Counted from the stretch's first letter, positions 1-9,400 are shown. The stretch is 64,000 nt of DNA from Pseudomonadota bacterium (GCA_021781575.1 JAJXWP010000017.1:1-64000); one strand, 5' to 3'. Numbers and translations: made by a program. Notes: generated from the letters alone by a model not told the origin.

Positions 1-30
1 GCTGTGATTTCGGCGGGTTCTCTTCGTCAT
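1..30 (-). CDS. IS3-family transposase OrfA, first ten codons
   Basis: ATG at 30 on the minus strand follows a good ribosome site (GGAAGGAGC about 8 bases upstream). The encoded start MTKRTRRNHS matches the N-terminus of the helix-turn-helix OrfA subunit that binds the terminal repeats of IS3-type elements. Only ten codons are visible; the call rests on this start and on the IS end at 107. Confidence 0.6.
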   Translation of the reverse strand, partial: MTKRTRRNHS

Positions 31-107
31 TCGCGGTGCTCCTTCCTCGTGTTGGTGGGATAGAAGCTCCACTTAAGCCGCCTGTCCAGTTTTGCGGGGC
101 CACCTCA
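1..107 (-). mobile_element. IS3-family insertion sequence, one end only
   Basis: The minus strand starts a reading frame at 30 whose first residues (MTKRTRRNHS) are the usual opening of an IS3-family OrfA. Upstream of it, position 107 downward reads TGAGGTGGCCCCGCAAAACT, a typical IS3 terminal sequence starting with TG, so the IS boundary is placed at 107. The rest of the element lies outside the window. The IS borders the orphan gene at 180, so recent rearrangement of this flank is likely. Confidence 0.7.
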
Positions 108-179
108 ACTTGCAAGAGCCTGCGCGGCTGAGGAAATATTGGTCCCGCTCGCTATAACGACACCGTCCGAGACAGCCCT

Positions 180-1043
180 ATGGATCGCGCCTCCCTTTCA
201 TCGCCGCAAATCGCCGCTTGGCTTGAGGGTTTGGAACCGGTCTGGACCATGCTCACCTACGAGAGCTATTGCGACGTCAATTTCCCCGATCGAAAGCGGG
301 CGGGCGTCACACTGAACGACGCTGTCACCACGCAGGCCCTGACGGCATCGCCTTTGCTTGAGAACGCCAGGATCCTCATCGCGTGTTGCGCCGAGCGCGA
401 CGGCCTGCAGGCGACCGCCGCCGGCAATCTCGGCCGGCGAGCCGTGGGCGAACTCGTCGAACGTCTCGCCTGGCCAAACTACGACGCCGAGATCGCCCTC
501 TCATGGTGCACCGTCGTCAACGAACACGATGTCCACCCGCTTCATTTCCTGCGCCAGCTGCTCGGCATGATGAAATTGATCCGTCCTCGGGGTGGCCGCT
601 TCGTCGCGACGCACACGGGACAGCGGCTGCTGCGACCGGAAAGCGGGGCCCAGCTGTTTCATCGGCTGTTCCGCGCCATATTCGACGATGTCGACCTGAG
701 CTGGCTCTATCCGCACCGGCTGCCGGTTTGGCCGCAGCAGGATTGGCGTCTGGTGTGCTGGGGCCTGTCGGTCGCGGCCTGTCGGTGGGAATCGCCGAAG
801 ACCCTGTCCCGCCTTTGCACCGTGCCGGTGATCGGCATCCTCGAAAGCGACTGGGATGTCGCCCCCTCCCTGCTCGAAGGCCGATTGCTCAAGCCCTTGA
901 CCTGGCTCGGCCTGCTCGAGGTCAAGCCGAACGACGACGATGCGCCGCCGGATAAGCGCTCCCTCTACCGAACATCGGCGCTGTTCCGGGAATTCTTCCG
1001 CTTCGACGTCGACATCGAAGCGCCGGCCACGGTCGTGCACTGA
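180..1043 (+). CDS. hypothetical protein, 287 aa
   Basis: No family recognised. The product looks soluble and globular, rich in Trp, Leu and Arg, with no signal peptide or membrane segment. The ATG at 180 is the first start in frame; no strong ribosome site is seen. It stands alone between an IS3-family end (107) and the tRNA-derived att copy at 1162. Because the sequence at 1115-1134 resembles the integrase-side end of the neighbouring element, this gene may be cargo of an older, decayed element rather than core chromosome. Codon use is high-GC like the surroundings, which supports a real gene. Confidence 0.65.
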   Translation: MDRASLSSPQIAAWLEGLEPVWTMLTYESYCDVNFPDRKRAGVTLNDAVTTQALTASPLLENARILIACCAERDGLQATAAGNLGRRAVGELVERLAWPNYDAEIALSWCTVVNEHDVHPLHFLRQLLGMMKLIRPRGGRFVATHTGQRLLRPESGAQLFHRLFRAIFDDVDLSWLYPHRLPVWPQQDWRLVCWGLSVAACRWESPKTLSRLCTVPVIGILESDWDVAPSLLEGRLLKPLTWLGLLEVKPNDDDAPPDKRSLYRTSALFREFFRFDVDIEAPATVVH

Positions 1044-1161
1044 GGGTGCCAGGGATCAGTCCCCGCAGCCTCTGCACCGGCGTGCAGGCGCCTACACCCA
1101 CGGTCTTGCCCGTGTTTGCCGTATTTTTGCCGTACGGACCGGCCGAAAATCTGCTAAGTAT

Positions 1162-1205
1162 TGGCGTCCCCAAGGGGATTCGAACCCCTGTTACCGCCGT
1201 GAAAG
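1162..1205. repeat. att site, distal copy (44-bp tRNA-Glu fragment)
   Basis: Identical over 44 bp to 22513-22556. It covers CCA, the acceptor 3' strand, the T arm and part of the anticodon arm of tRNA-Glu; after 1205 the sequences diverge, so this is not a tRNA gene. It marks the far end of the integrated element. Confidence 0.92.
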
Positions 1206-1280
1206 AGTGGTCATACCCTTTATAGGTCAAGAACTTACGGCGCCTTTTATAGCTATTTCAAGCCGCTAAAGGATTGTCGA

Positions 1281-1320
1281 AATCCATCAAAATCCGTCGA
1301 AACCCATCAAACACCATCAC
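1281..1320. repeat. four 10-bp direct repeats at the element's left end
   Basis: Four consecutive 10-mers, AATCCATCAA, AATCCGTCGA, AACCCATCAA and ACACCATCAC, follow each other with no spacer, giving one site per helical turn. They lie 76 bp inside the distal att copy. Position and spacing suit arm-type integrase or excisionase binding sites; that role is inferred. Confidence 0.55.
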
Positions 1321-1322
1321 GG

Positions 1323-1345
1323 AGTGTCCCGGATTTGTCCCGGAA
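1323..1345. repeat. 23-bp direct repeat, distal copy
   Basis: Identical to 22478-22500 near the other end of the element and in the same orientation. Its core is two TGTCCCGGA 9-mers separated by TT (11-bp period). The copies lie 117 bp and 12 bp inside their respective att repeats. Likely an integrase or excisionase binding site shared by both ends. Confidence 0.65.
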
Positions 1346-1356
1346 CGACCGCGCTC

Positions 1357-2391
1357 TCAGCGTGGCTTTGCCACCCGCTTCGGCGAAAACCTATGCGACG
1401 TATAGCCGCCATAACCGCTATCAAGGGGATAAACCTCGTGCACCTGGCGGCTATGATCAAACTTGAATCGGCCAGTCTCAGGCGGCAGTTGGCGAGATGA
1501 ACCTACCGAAGGGAGAACAATTCCCCATGATCCGTAATCTATGGCCAGCCACCACCAATGGCTTTCCAGTCGTTCGAGGTCATGCTTGGTCAGATCGTTC
1601 AAATGGCTCTGCTTAATACCACGCTCGCGAAATGGCGACCATAGTTCTCTATTTATTAACGGTAGATCATCCAGCAGAAAGTCACGCTGGATGAGACGAT
1701 GATATGCGAGTGCCCAGGGTAGGAGTTCATCGTCGACGAGATTCTTATGGCCATTCCAACCCTCCACTTTTCGGAGAAGCAGTTGCACCTCGCCAGAGCC
1801 AAGCCACGACGGGACATCTTGCTGGCGAAGAGCAGCGCGAGTGCGGTCATATGGAAGATTTTCAAGATTTGGTCTTCCTGACAGGGCATCGATCCGGATC
1901 CCGTTCTGGCGGTAATCAACCGCAGCCCAAGTCCAATGATCCCACAACGGGAGAGGTGACGTTAGTTCGAGAGGACAATTGCGCCAAACGGACTGTCGAA
2001 AAGCTGTCCAAGCAGATTCCATTATGGAAGCCCATTCGTCTTGACCATGATCTCCCGTCTTCCAATAGAGCTTACGATCTACGATCTTGATGCCCCTGTT
2101 TAGAGGAATCGAGCGAAACGGCTTGCGAACACATTTCCCAGTGTCGTCAGCACTGACGGTGGTGAACGAAGCAGGGCTCCCGCTTTGCGGATCGTAGAGT
2201 GTCTCTACCGCCGGCCCGTGGCGAGCAACGAGCAGGTCAGTCGCGTAGGCGGCTATCAGCGCAGCATAGTTGTTGGCAAGAGGCAGCAATTCGTCAACCG
2301 TGTGGGTTCGCCCATCCCATAGCGGAAGAACATCTAAGATGGCCCGCGTTGCCGGTTGGGTGAGGAAGAGCACCGCATCTCGGGCAGTCAT
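1357..2391 (-). CDS. hypothetical protein, 344 aa, partner of an RHH gene
   Basis: Family not recognised. The protein is soluble, without signal or membrane segments, and unusually rich in Trp (clusters such as WWWLAIDYGSWG near residue 280). ATG at 2391 has a GGAG ribosome site 8 bases upstream. It starts 28 bases after the stop of the ribbon-helix-helix gene at 2420-2827, so both are probably one transcript with the regulator first, an arrangement common in toxin-antitoxin or small defence modules. It is the last gene before the element's left end, a usual cargo position. Function unknown; a defence or addiction role is only a guess from context. Confidence 0.7.
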   Translation of the reverse strand: MTARDAVLFLTQPATRAILDVLPLWDGRTHTVDELLPLANNYAALIAAYATDLLVARHGPAVETLYDPQSGSPASFTTVSADDTGKCVRKPFRSIPLNRGIKIVDRKLYWKTGDHGQDEWASIMESAWTAFRQSVWRNCPLELTSPLPLWDHWTWAAVDYRQNGIRIDALSGRPNLENLPYDRTRAALRQQDVPSWLGSGEVQLLLRKVEGWNGHKNLVDDELLPWALAYHRLIQRDFLLDDLPLINRELWSPFRERGIKQSHLNDLTKHDLERLESHWWWLAIDYGSWGIVLPSVGSSRQLPPETGRFKFDHSRQVHEVYPLDSGYGGYTSHRFSPKRVAKPR

Positions 2392-2419
2392 GCCATGCCA
2401 CTCCTTAAGAATTCGCGGC

Positions 2420-2827
2420 TTACCCCACGAACCATCGCCAATCTAAGTTCAGCAGCGAAATGGCAGACAAAAGATCGCGGCCGACTTCTTGCGCACGCGC
2501 GAAAGCCTGTTTTGCTCGATCCTGCGCCTGGTCTGCCGATAACGCTGGATTGTAACGGACGAGTTCAGCGGCAAGAAGATCGATGACGGCAAATGGATCT
2601 TGTCCGCAAACGTCGAACTGGCCAGGGATAAGCTTACGCTGCCCCGCAACAATATCGAGCACCATCTTAACGGTTGCTCCGGAGTCCAGACCAGCTTGGA
2701 TAAGTTGGCGGATTGCCTCTGCCTCGGTCGGGATGCGCCTATAAAAGCGGTACTGCCCGATTTTTTCCCACAGCGTATCGGGCAATGTCACAGATTTGCG
2801 GGAAGTGGGCTCAGGGATGGTTGGCAT
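2420..2827 (-). CDS. ribbon-helix-helix-like regulator, 135 aa
   Basis: The N-terminal part (SRKSVTLPDTLWEKIGQYRFYRR, split here as residues 9-31) followed by PTEAEAIRQLIQAGL has the beta-strand/helix/helix pattern of CopG/Arc-type DNA-binding proteins, in which the strand fits the major groove. Residues 50-135 form a second, mainly helical part of unknown role. ATG at 2827 has a GGAG site about 10 bases upstream. It precedes the orphan gene at 1357-2391 and probably represses their common promoter. Confidence 0.6.
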   Translation of the reverse strand: MPTIPEPTSRKSVTLPDTLWEKIGQYRFYRRIPTEAEAIRQLIQAGLDSGATVKMVLDIVAGQRKLIPGQFDVCGQDPFAVIDLLAAELVRYNPALSADQAQDRAKQAFARAQEVGRDLLSAISLLNLDWRWFVG

Positions 2828-3233
2828 AAATGGAACTCCAGCTGGAGAATATGAACCAGATACACCAGATACACCGGAAATGCAAGTGGTGCTTAGCCAC
2901 TACTGATGGCTTGAATTCACCCCTTCTTCGGCTTCCTCCCCGCCGCGCGGCCGGCCACGGGCGCATAACGGCGCAAGTTCGGCCGCCAGGCCGTCCGCCG
3001 AAAGGTCGCCTTGTCTGGCGTTTTGTCCAGGAGGCCATCCATGGGTACCGAATACTTGACGCCACATAATGGCGACAATAAAGCGCTCGCTTCGCGGCTA
3101 GTATTGCCGAGCAGAAAGAGGGCAATGTTAACGGGTTGCCTCAGTTTTTTATTGAGATAGTCGAAGAATAGTGTATAGTAATAGCAATGGTTTTGGCGAT
3201 GTTCGCCGGGCGCTTCAGACTATAGGTGATATC
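2828..3233. other. intergenic, possible small basic ORF 2917-3078 (minus)
   Basis: No firm gene. On the minus strand a frame from TTG 3078 (or ATG 3042) to TGA 2917 encodes 53 (or 41) residues with a basic tail ending GRAAGRKPKKG. Codon use is plausible, but there is no clear ribosome site, so it is not called as a gene. The interval also holds the promoter region of the small ORFs starting at 3234. Confidence 0.3.
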
Positions 3234-3356
3234 ATGCGGGCATTTATTACTATGGCAATGTTTTCCATGTTCGCCCTTGGCTTGGTGCATACCAGTCAAG
3301 CCGTCGCTGTGGCCCAGATGCAGGCCCCGCAATACGTCATGGTGGCGGCGCGCTAA
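3234..3356 (+). CDS. small exported or membrane peptide, 40 aa
   Basis: ATG at 3234 follows AGGTGA at a good distance. The 40 residues are a hydrophobic Met/Phe/Leu/Ala stretch (about 3-24) ending in an Ala-Val-Ala sequence that looks like a signal-peptidase site, leaving a tail of about 12 residues. No family recognised. The next small gene starts 30 bases after its stop, so both are probably one transcript. Could be a secreted peptide or a small membrane protein. Confidence 0.5.
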   Translation: MRAFITMAMFSMFALGLVHTSQAVAVAQMQAPQYVMVAAR

Positions 3357-3386
3357 GGCGGCCGGCCATCACAAATGGAGGTGAGC

Positions 3387-3596
3387 ATGCGCAATGTACT
3401 ATTCGTCATGATGCTGCTTGCGGACCTGCACATGACTGGCCTGGTCGACGCGCGGCCACAGCCCCGGCTGGGCGGACTGGGCGGGTTCCTGCAGCAAAGG
3501 ATGGAAATGCTGGCCGCGATGAGGCCGGGGTCTTTTGGACAGATGTCAGTCAGGTGGGATGCTGTGACTGCCCGGCCGGTGCGATACGGATGGTAG
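3387..3596 (+). CDS. small exported peptide, 69 aa
   Basis: ATG at 3387 has a strong GGAGGTG site at 3376-3382; an in-frame ATG at 3375 lies before that site and is rejected. Residues 3-20 are hydrophobic, followed by DARPQPRLGGLGGFLQ, so a cleaved signal and a Gly/Arg-rich mature peptide are likely. Downstream partner of the 40-aa gene at 3234. No family recognised. Confidence 0.55.
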   Translation: MRNVLFVMMLLADLHMTGLVDARPQPRLGGLGGFLQQRMEMLAAMRPGSFGQMSVRWDAVTARPVRYGW

Positions 3597-3741
3597 ATGT
3601 AGCAGCTCGCGATCATCCAGGCCTCGCCTCGATTTGATCGCCCAATCCGGCCCAGATTTGGTGAGGCCGTAGTAGGCTGCCATTGCCGACGACGTTCCCG
3701 CCGTGATCGACGCCACCGCGCCCGCCGGGCGGAGACGCCAT

Positions 3742-4119
3742 TCAGCCCTGTTCTTTGGCCGGCGTTGCCGGAGTCACCCGCACCTTCAGCAGGATTTCCG
3801 TCTGGGCGATGACCGCGGCCAGGATCTCGGCATGTTCGCCGCTTACGAGTTCCACCAGGCGGTCGATCAATTCCCGGCGCTCGCGCTCCATGCCAACTGC
3901 CGGCCCGACATCGAAGAGTTCGGGCAGACCGACACCGAGAATCTCGGCGATCCGGAAGGCGGTCTCGATCCGCGTGGAACTCACGCCGCGTTCGACGTTG
4001 GACACCATGTCCACGCTGCGGCCGATCCGCTCGGCCAGATCCTCCTGCGTCAACTGCCGGCGGCGGCGGAACGTCTGCACGCGCTGGCCGAACAGCCGCT
4101 TGAAGGTATCGATGTCCAT
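3742..4119 (-). CDS. XRE-family helix-turn-helix regulator, 125 aa
   Basis: Residues 5-60 form a Cro/CI-type HTH (LTQEDLAERIGRSVDMVSNV then ERGVSS), in which the second helix reads the operator. The C-terminal 60 residues are helical, probably for dimerisation. ATG at 4119 follows GGGAGA; an earlier in-frame ATG at 4155 has no such site. It lies divergently from the membrane protein at 4367, and the 247-base gap probably holds shared operators. Which genes it controls is not visible. Confidence 0.8.
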   Translation of the reverse strand: MDIDTFKRLFGQRVQTFRRRRQLTQEDLAERIGRSVDMVSNVERGVSSTRIETAFRIAEILGVGLPELFDVGPAVGMERERRELIDRLVELVSGEHAEILAAVIAQTEILLKVRVTPATPAKEQG

Positions 4120-4366
4120 ATCCGGAGTCTCCCGCAGGGTTGTCCGGCAAGCCACCGATGCAAATTACGGTTTTGTCGCTTGTTCTCATGCAAAGCCGTA
4201 GTTACAATCCGCCTTCTGAAATGAATGGCGGAATAAAATGCCGGCTTGGCCGATGTTCCTGTTCTGCGCCGGCACAAGGACCGCGCCCGTCGGCCGGCCG
4301 CGCATTCTTTCGCGGCAGCGGCCGGTGGCTGCGTAGAGCACCCGGGGGACTTAAGGGGAGACAACC

Positions 4367-4933
4367 ATGAAGAAGTGGGTGGTCGCCGGCATCGCGATTC
4401 TGGGCCTTCTGGCGATCAACGGCCAAACGGCCCTCGTCGGCTGGGGCACGCTCGTCATCGCCGCGATGGGGTCGATTCGTCTGTGGTGGAAAGACCATCA
4501 GGCGACAGTGAATGACTTCCTGACAAAGGCGACATCCCACTTCGGCCGCCCAGCCGATGCCGATTGGTACACAAGGAAAGATGGCAGGACATGGCGGCTC
4601 ATGATTTGGATTGCCGAACGCCAATTCTACTTCGCGAGCGCGCGGAAGGCGTTTGATCCCGTGCATCTGTACACCGCCGCCGATGTTCGGGAGTGGGCCA
4701 TCGAGCGCACCCGAGAAGTGTCCAGCAGCAAGTATTGGGACGAATACGCGGTCAACATTTCGGTGAAGAGCACGAGCACGCCGCTCCTGAAGGTTCATTG
4801 CGGGCGTGACCAGGCACTGGCCTACAAGGTCAGCGAAATGTTCCATCAGATGTGCGGAGAACAAGCCACCGAGTCTGTCGATTACGCCATTTCCAGTTCG
4901 GGCCTCTCCGCCTTAGGAGCGAAGGGGCAGTGA
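4367..4933 (+). CDS. membrane-anchored protein of unknown function, 188 aa
   Basis: Two hydrophobic segments at about 4-20 and 23-40 leave a soluble domain (45-188) in the cytoplasm. That domain contains FDPVHLYTAADVREWAIE followed by an internal-repeat-like strand pattern, faintly like DUF4755 proteins of plasmids and islands; this is a weak resemblance, not a firm assignment. ATG at 4367 follows GGGGAGACAACC. Element cargo of unknown role, next to a small lipoprotein gene. Confidence 0.65.
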   Translation: MKKWVVAGIAILGLLAINGQTALVGWGTLVIAAMGSIRLWWKDHQATVNDFLTKATSHFGRPADADWYTRKDGRTWRLMIWIAERQFYFASARKAFDPVHLYTAADVREWAIERTREVSSSKYWDEYAVNISVKSTSTPLLKVHCGRDQALAYKVSEMFHQMCGEQATESVDYAISSSGLSALGAKGQ

Positions 4934-5105
4934 GAAGATCCGCGTTCAATCGAGCTTCGCTGCTGGTCGCGGGTGACATGGCGGCGGCAGTGCGGATGGT
5001 CGGCGCCCAGTTGGCGAGAATATCGGCGCCGATCGAGAGCTCCGACGCCGACGGCGCACTCTGCCAATAAGGTATTCCAGTTCAAAGACAACGAAGGAGG
5101 GCCTG

Positions 5106-5501
5106 ATGAAGGTGCCGTACAAATATTGGATGGTTATGGCCGGCTTGCTGGCCGGTTGTGCGGTCGAGCCGTCCGCGCCTGTTCAACACATCCAGCACGT
5201 CGAGCGCGGCGACGGGGCGCTGACTTGCGCGCAGATCAACGACAAGATTGCTGAAATGGATGCGCTGATCGGGAAGTACTCCGCTGCGCAACAAAAGGCG
5301 GCGGCGGCTCAGGCGGGGAGCGAAAGCACGATGGCGACGATGGCGTATATCCCGGTGGTTGGCGCCTTTGCCGGCACGGGGATGTCGGAGGCCAGCCGCC
5401 AGGAAGCGGAGAAGAACCAGGCGGCGCAAGATCGCAGCGACGCGACCGCTCGAAAGGATACGCTCGTTACGCTCGGTAATGCAAAAGGGTGTTTCCGTTA
5501 A
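5106..5501 (+). CDS. small lipoprotein, 131 aa
   Basis: The N-terminus (VMAGLLAGC) is a lipobox with Cys at residue 18, so the protein should be lipidated. The mature part has one conserved-looking Cys near each end, a charged helical segment rich in Ala and Gln, and a short glycine-rich hydrophobic stretch (ATMAYIPVVGAFAGTGMS) that could insert in a membrane. GAAGGAGGG lies just before the ATG. Family not recognised. Such lipoproteins occur in conjugation loci, but here no channel genes accompany it. Confidence 0.7.
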   Translation: MKVPYKYWMVMAGLLAGCAVEPSAPVQHIQHVERGDGALTCAQINDKIAEMDALIGKYSAAQQKAAAAQAGSESTMATMAYIPVVGAFAGTGMSEASRQEAEKNQAAQDRSDATARKDTLVTLGNAKGCFR

Positions 5502-5763
5502 AGGACGGCCATAATCCGGCGCTGGTTGCATTCTTTCCGCCAAACGCCGTGATCGCCGCGTGACCCCCAGCATTGCTATATCACCATCACCAGCCTGGAT
5601 TTCGCGAGTTCGCCAGCACCAGTTCCGCCGCCGGCGGCGGCAAGACCGAGGCTGCGAAGCGGACGGGATACCCTCGCATTTCCACATCTTGACCGACGGT
5701 GCCAAAGCAGCAATTGTGGCACCAGGCCCGCGATGCAGCAGGCCTGGTGCGATTCGATGTTGC

Positions 5764-5973
5764 TCAATGCGGCGGCATCGGCGGTGGCGGCCCGTGCGGA
5801 TCTGCCGAAAATGCCGGTGGCCAGGTCAGCTGTTGCCCGTTGTGCCGCGCCCCGATTGCTGCCAGCGCGACGATCGTGATCACCATCGCGCCAACGACGA
5901 ATCCGACGCGCCGCCACATCGGGGGATAGCACTCGTTTGCGATCCATTGACGTGTCTTCTGTTTGTGCAACAT
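5764..5973 (-). CDS. small single-pass membrane protein, 69 aa
   Basis: ATG at 5973 is preceded by GGAGG at ideal spacing. A charged N-terminus of 20 residues is followed by one hydrophobic helix (VGFVVGAMVITIVALAAIGA, 23-42) and a proline-rich tail ending PPPPMPPH. No family recognised. It is transcribed away from the lipoprotein gene, together with or downstream of the 92-aa gene at 6034. Confidence 0.6.
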   Translation of the reverse strand: MLHKQKTRQWIANECYPPMWRRVGFVVGAMVITIVALAAIGARHNGQQLTWPPAFSADPHGPPPPMPPH

Positions 5974-6033
5974 GGTACCTCCGTGCAGTCAAAAAGGCGC
6001 GCCACAGCGCGCGATCCATCCGAAAAAGGGGTA

Positions 6034-6312
6034 TTAGGTGGCGTCCGCTTTCGCCACTATCTCCCGCAGCATGCCGAGGAACTCACTCGCCGCTACGTCG
6101 GCAACGGGGAACTCGTCGACATAAGCGAGGGGGAAAAGCGGGCTCGCGAGATCGATCACATCGACTGATACGTCGTCCTCGCGCGCGTCGGCGATCACAA
6201 AACAAAGGCCATCGGGCCGCCGGAACACAGCGTCTTCGACGCACACCGGCCAGGCCTGCCGGCGGAATGCGTTGTCTTCCTGGACAGCGCGGGTAAGCCT
6301 ATCTTTAGACAT
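6034..6312 (-). CDS. hypothetical protein, 92 aa
   Basis: ATG at 6312 follows AGGAGG at ideal spacing. The sequence is acidic and soluble, with beta-rich character (RPDGLCFVIADAREDDVSVD) and no recognisable motif. It lies 91 bases downstream of the relaxase stop and upstream of the small membrane protein, so the three may share a transcript. Function unknown. Confidence 0.6.
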   Translation of the reverse strand: MSKDRLTRAVQEDNAFRRQAWPVCVEDAVFRRPDGLCFVIADAREDDVSVDVIDLASPLFPLAYVDEFPVADVAASEFLGMLREIVAKADAT

Positions 6313-6403
6313 GCTCTACCTCCTGTTGTGTCCTAACTGTGGACAGGTGATGGGGCTCGCCTGCTGGGACCCACTCCCGGCAGGCACCCCTATTGGATGT
6401 CGA

Positions 6404-9400
6404 TTAGGCTTCAGCCTCCGCTTCGTGCGAGGCGCTGCTCGATTGAGCGGTAGCCTGGAACTCGGTATTTGATGCGGCCAGATGGTCCATGTGGACCTGA
6501 CCAACCTTCTCGAACACGCCCGTCTGCTGCGCCTGCTGGGACAGCGACGGATCATTAATGATGGCTGCGGCGCTTGCATTACGCTCAGTCAGCGCGAAGG
6601 CGTACTTGCCGCCACTGGCTTCCCCAGCCGTCAGTTCGACCAGGCGGTCCGCCAAGACGAACCGCTCCACCGCGTTCGTCACGACGGCTATATCGCGAGC
6701 GATGCGCCCTGCCTCGATCATTCGCATCGCGGGGCTCGATGCCTGCGGATTCTGCGGGCGGGTCTGCTGCTCCTGGCCCGCCGCTGCTTTCATGCCGGCA
6801 CCTGCCTTGGCCTGCCTGGCCTGCTCCTGTTGCTGATAGAAGCGCTCGCAGAAGGCTGTCAGCTCTGGATTGGCAATCCGCAGGCCTCGTTCCAGGCAGG
6901 CTTTGGCCATCATCTCTTTCGCCTGCAGCGACCCGTTGACCTCGACGGTGGAGTGCCCTTCGGCGAGCATCATTTCCGCCATCAACGCTGCCCGCTCCTC
7001 GGTCATTCGACCGTGGAAAAGGGTGGTCGAATCGGAATGGTGGTGCAGTTCAGCCCGGTCGGAGAACTGCACGGAAATCGAGTCATTGGAATGGACGGCG
7101 ACCTGCGTGATATCTCGTGTCAAATTGTCGGCGAACCGGTGGCCGAAGAACTTTTCCAGCTGGGCATCCGGCGTGTTGGCGTCCCTCGCCTGCGGCCGAC
7201 TGGGCGGCGATTCTGACGCCGCCTTGCCGGCGGTGCGGCCGGCCGCACCGACGAAAGCCGTTTCCTCAGCCTTATGCTCGGCCTGTCTCCGCCGCATTTC
7301 CTCCGCGAACCGGCGCGTTTGGCCCATGGCGTCACGGGCTACTTTGGCTGCCCCCCACCAACCCTGGCCACCTACAAACGCTTGTTTCCCGCCTTTTTCG
7401 GCGGCCGCCTCGATCTCATCGGCGCTTTTGCCGGCATTGACAGCGTCTCGCACTGCCGCGGCCAACTGTGTCTTCGATCCATTGACATGAGACAGGGCGT
7501 TTTCCGCATCACCAGCGGCGAAAAGGCTGCCTTCTTCCTGCGTATAACGCGCCGCCCATCGCTCAACCTTTTCGAGGACCGGTTCCGGCTTCCCACCCTC
7601 GACCCGTTCTCTGGTGGCCTGCACTGCGGCGGCCAACTCGGAGTCCGGACCAGCCGCCGTTTGCTCAGCCGACTGTTGGTGGGATGCGCCCCCCTCGGCC
7701 ACGGTGCGGACGACAGCCAACGTGCCGAAAGCGTCGGCATTGTACGATTCGTCCAGTGCGGAGACGCCTTGGCGGGCAGCCGCCTCGATCTGAGCGACAG
7801 TAAGACCGCTGCGCAGCGCCTCACGGACAGCATTATCCAACCCTTGCCTGGCCCGGCCGACCTCATCCCGCGCCAATTCGTCATCGTAGGTCTGGCTGAT
7901 CGATTCTTCCTTCGCATAGCGTTGCGCGGCTGCGGCGACGTCCGCCGCCTGCTTATCGCGCCCGCTCGCCTGGTTCTTTCGTACCGTCTTGGTAGCCATT
8001 GGATTTGCCTCCTGCTGCTGGGATTTCTGCCGCACGGCCGACAATCCGGCCGCTGCCGCTTGGATGGTCTCGGCCGGCGGCGTCACCGCCGCCTCGTAAT
8101 CGAGAGTGGATTTCTTGACCTGGCCGCGTGAGAACGCCTTGCCCAGGAACTCCTCCCGCTGCCGGTCGTCGAACCGGGCGCCGGGGCGTTCGGAAAGATT
8201 CAACGTGCGCTTGAACACGACATCGACGTCGTCGCGCGCGGCATAGAGCTTGGTGAGATGGCGGGCCCGACTGGCAATGACGTACACCGTATTGGCCCGG
8301 TCGCCAGGGCGGACCTGGCCGAACTCGGCGTCGACGGTGGCCCCCTGGATCAAGATGTTGGTCGCTGCGTAAGCGTGGGAAAGCCGCGCCCGGCCGTCCT
8401 CGTCGGCCAAGCGCTGCGTCTCGATCTCGATCCGCCGCACGCCGGCTGGCGTATCCATGTCGAGCACCAGCGAAGGGTGACCGGGCTGGCTGCCAGCGCT
8501 GATCCCGCGGACGATGCCGACCATGCCGTTGTAGAGGTTTAGGTCTTTCAGATTCGCGCCGAGGCGCACCTGGTCGCCGATCGCCACCGGCATCTCGTAC
8601 TTGTCGCCGTTGGCGGCCACCGCCGCCACCACGGCTTTGTCTTCGCCGATCTGGCCGAGCGACCGCAGATGGTCGCGCATCTGGCTGTTCAGCTCGCGCA
8701 AGTCCATGTGCCGCGCGGCGGAGACCAGGGCGGTGGCGTTGGGGTTCTCGGCCTTGAACTCCGCCCAGTCCCGCACCTCCGCCGCCAGGGATTCGGCGTG
8801 GGTGTCCGACCAGACGAACTGGTCGTGCTCCTGGAACGCCCGCAAGGCGTCGGCGGCCCGGCCGTTGGCGAAATCGTCGGCGGCAGCGCGGGCCCAAACC
8901 GCCCCGGCTTCGTGAACGGCCTTGCCATGCTTGGCGACCAGGTCGGCCTTCTGTTCCTTCGTCAGGGTCAACGCCCGCCGGTGGGCCTCGACGCCGCCGA
9001 GGCCATCCCGCCAGGCCAGGACGTCGGCGGCGGTCGGCTGCATGCGCTGGCTCTCGGCCAGGCGGTAGCTGCCCAGTTCCTTGGCGAGGATCGCCATCGG
9101 ATCGCCGGCCGCGACGGCCTTCTGCTGTTTCCGGTCACCCGTCCAGACGATGCGGCAGCCGGTCGCGTTGGCGATCTGCATGAGGGCATGCATTTCCTTG
9201 CTGCCCATCTGCCCGGCCTCGTCGACCAGCAATACCGTCTTGCTGTCGAACTTCGCCTTGCCAGCCTGATAGTCGGCGATCCACTTCGCCGCCGCCCGAC
9301 CCTCGATGCGCTTGCCGTCGGGCGTCTTGATCTTCGCCAACTCCAACGAGGTCACCCAGCGCTGCGCGGTGGCCAGCACCTTGTACCCCATCGCGTGGTA

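Noticed and set aside
1162-1230. tRNA-like sequence at the left end
   Set aside because: Only the 3' part matches tRNA-Glu; the acceptor 5' strand and D arm are missing, so it is an att copy and not a tRNA gene.
5502-5763. Possible gene in the gap after the lipoprotein
   Set aside because: Frames on both strands lack ribosome sites and protein-like composition.
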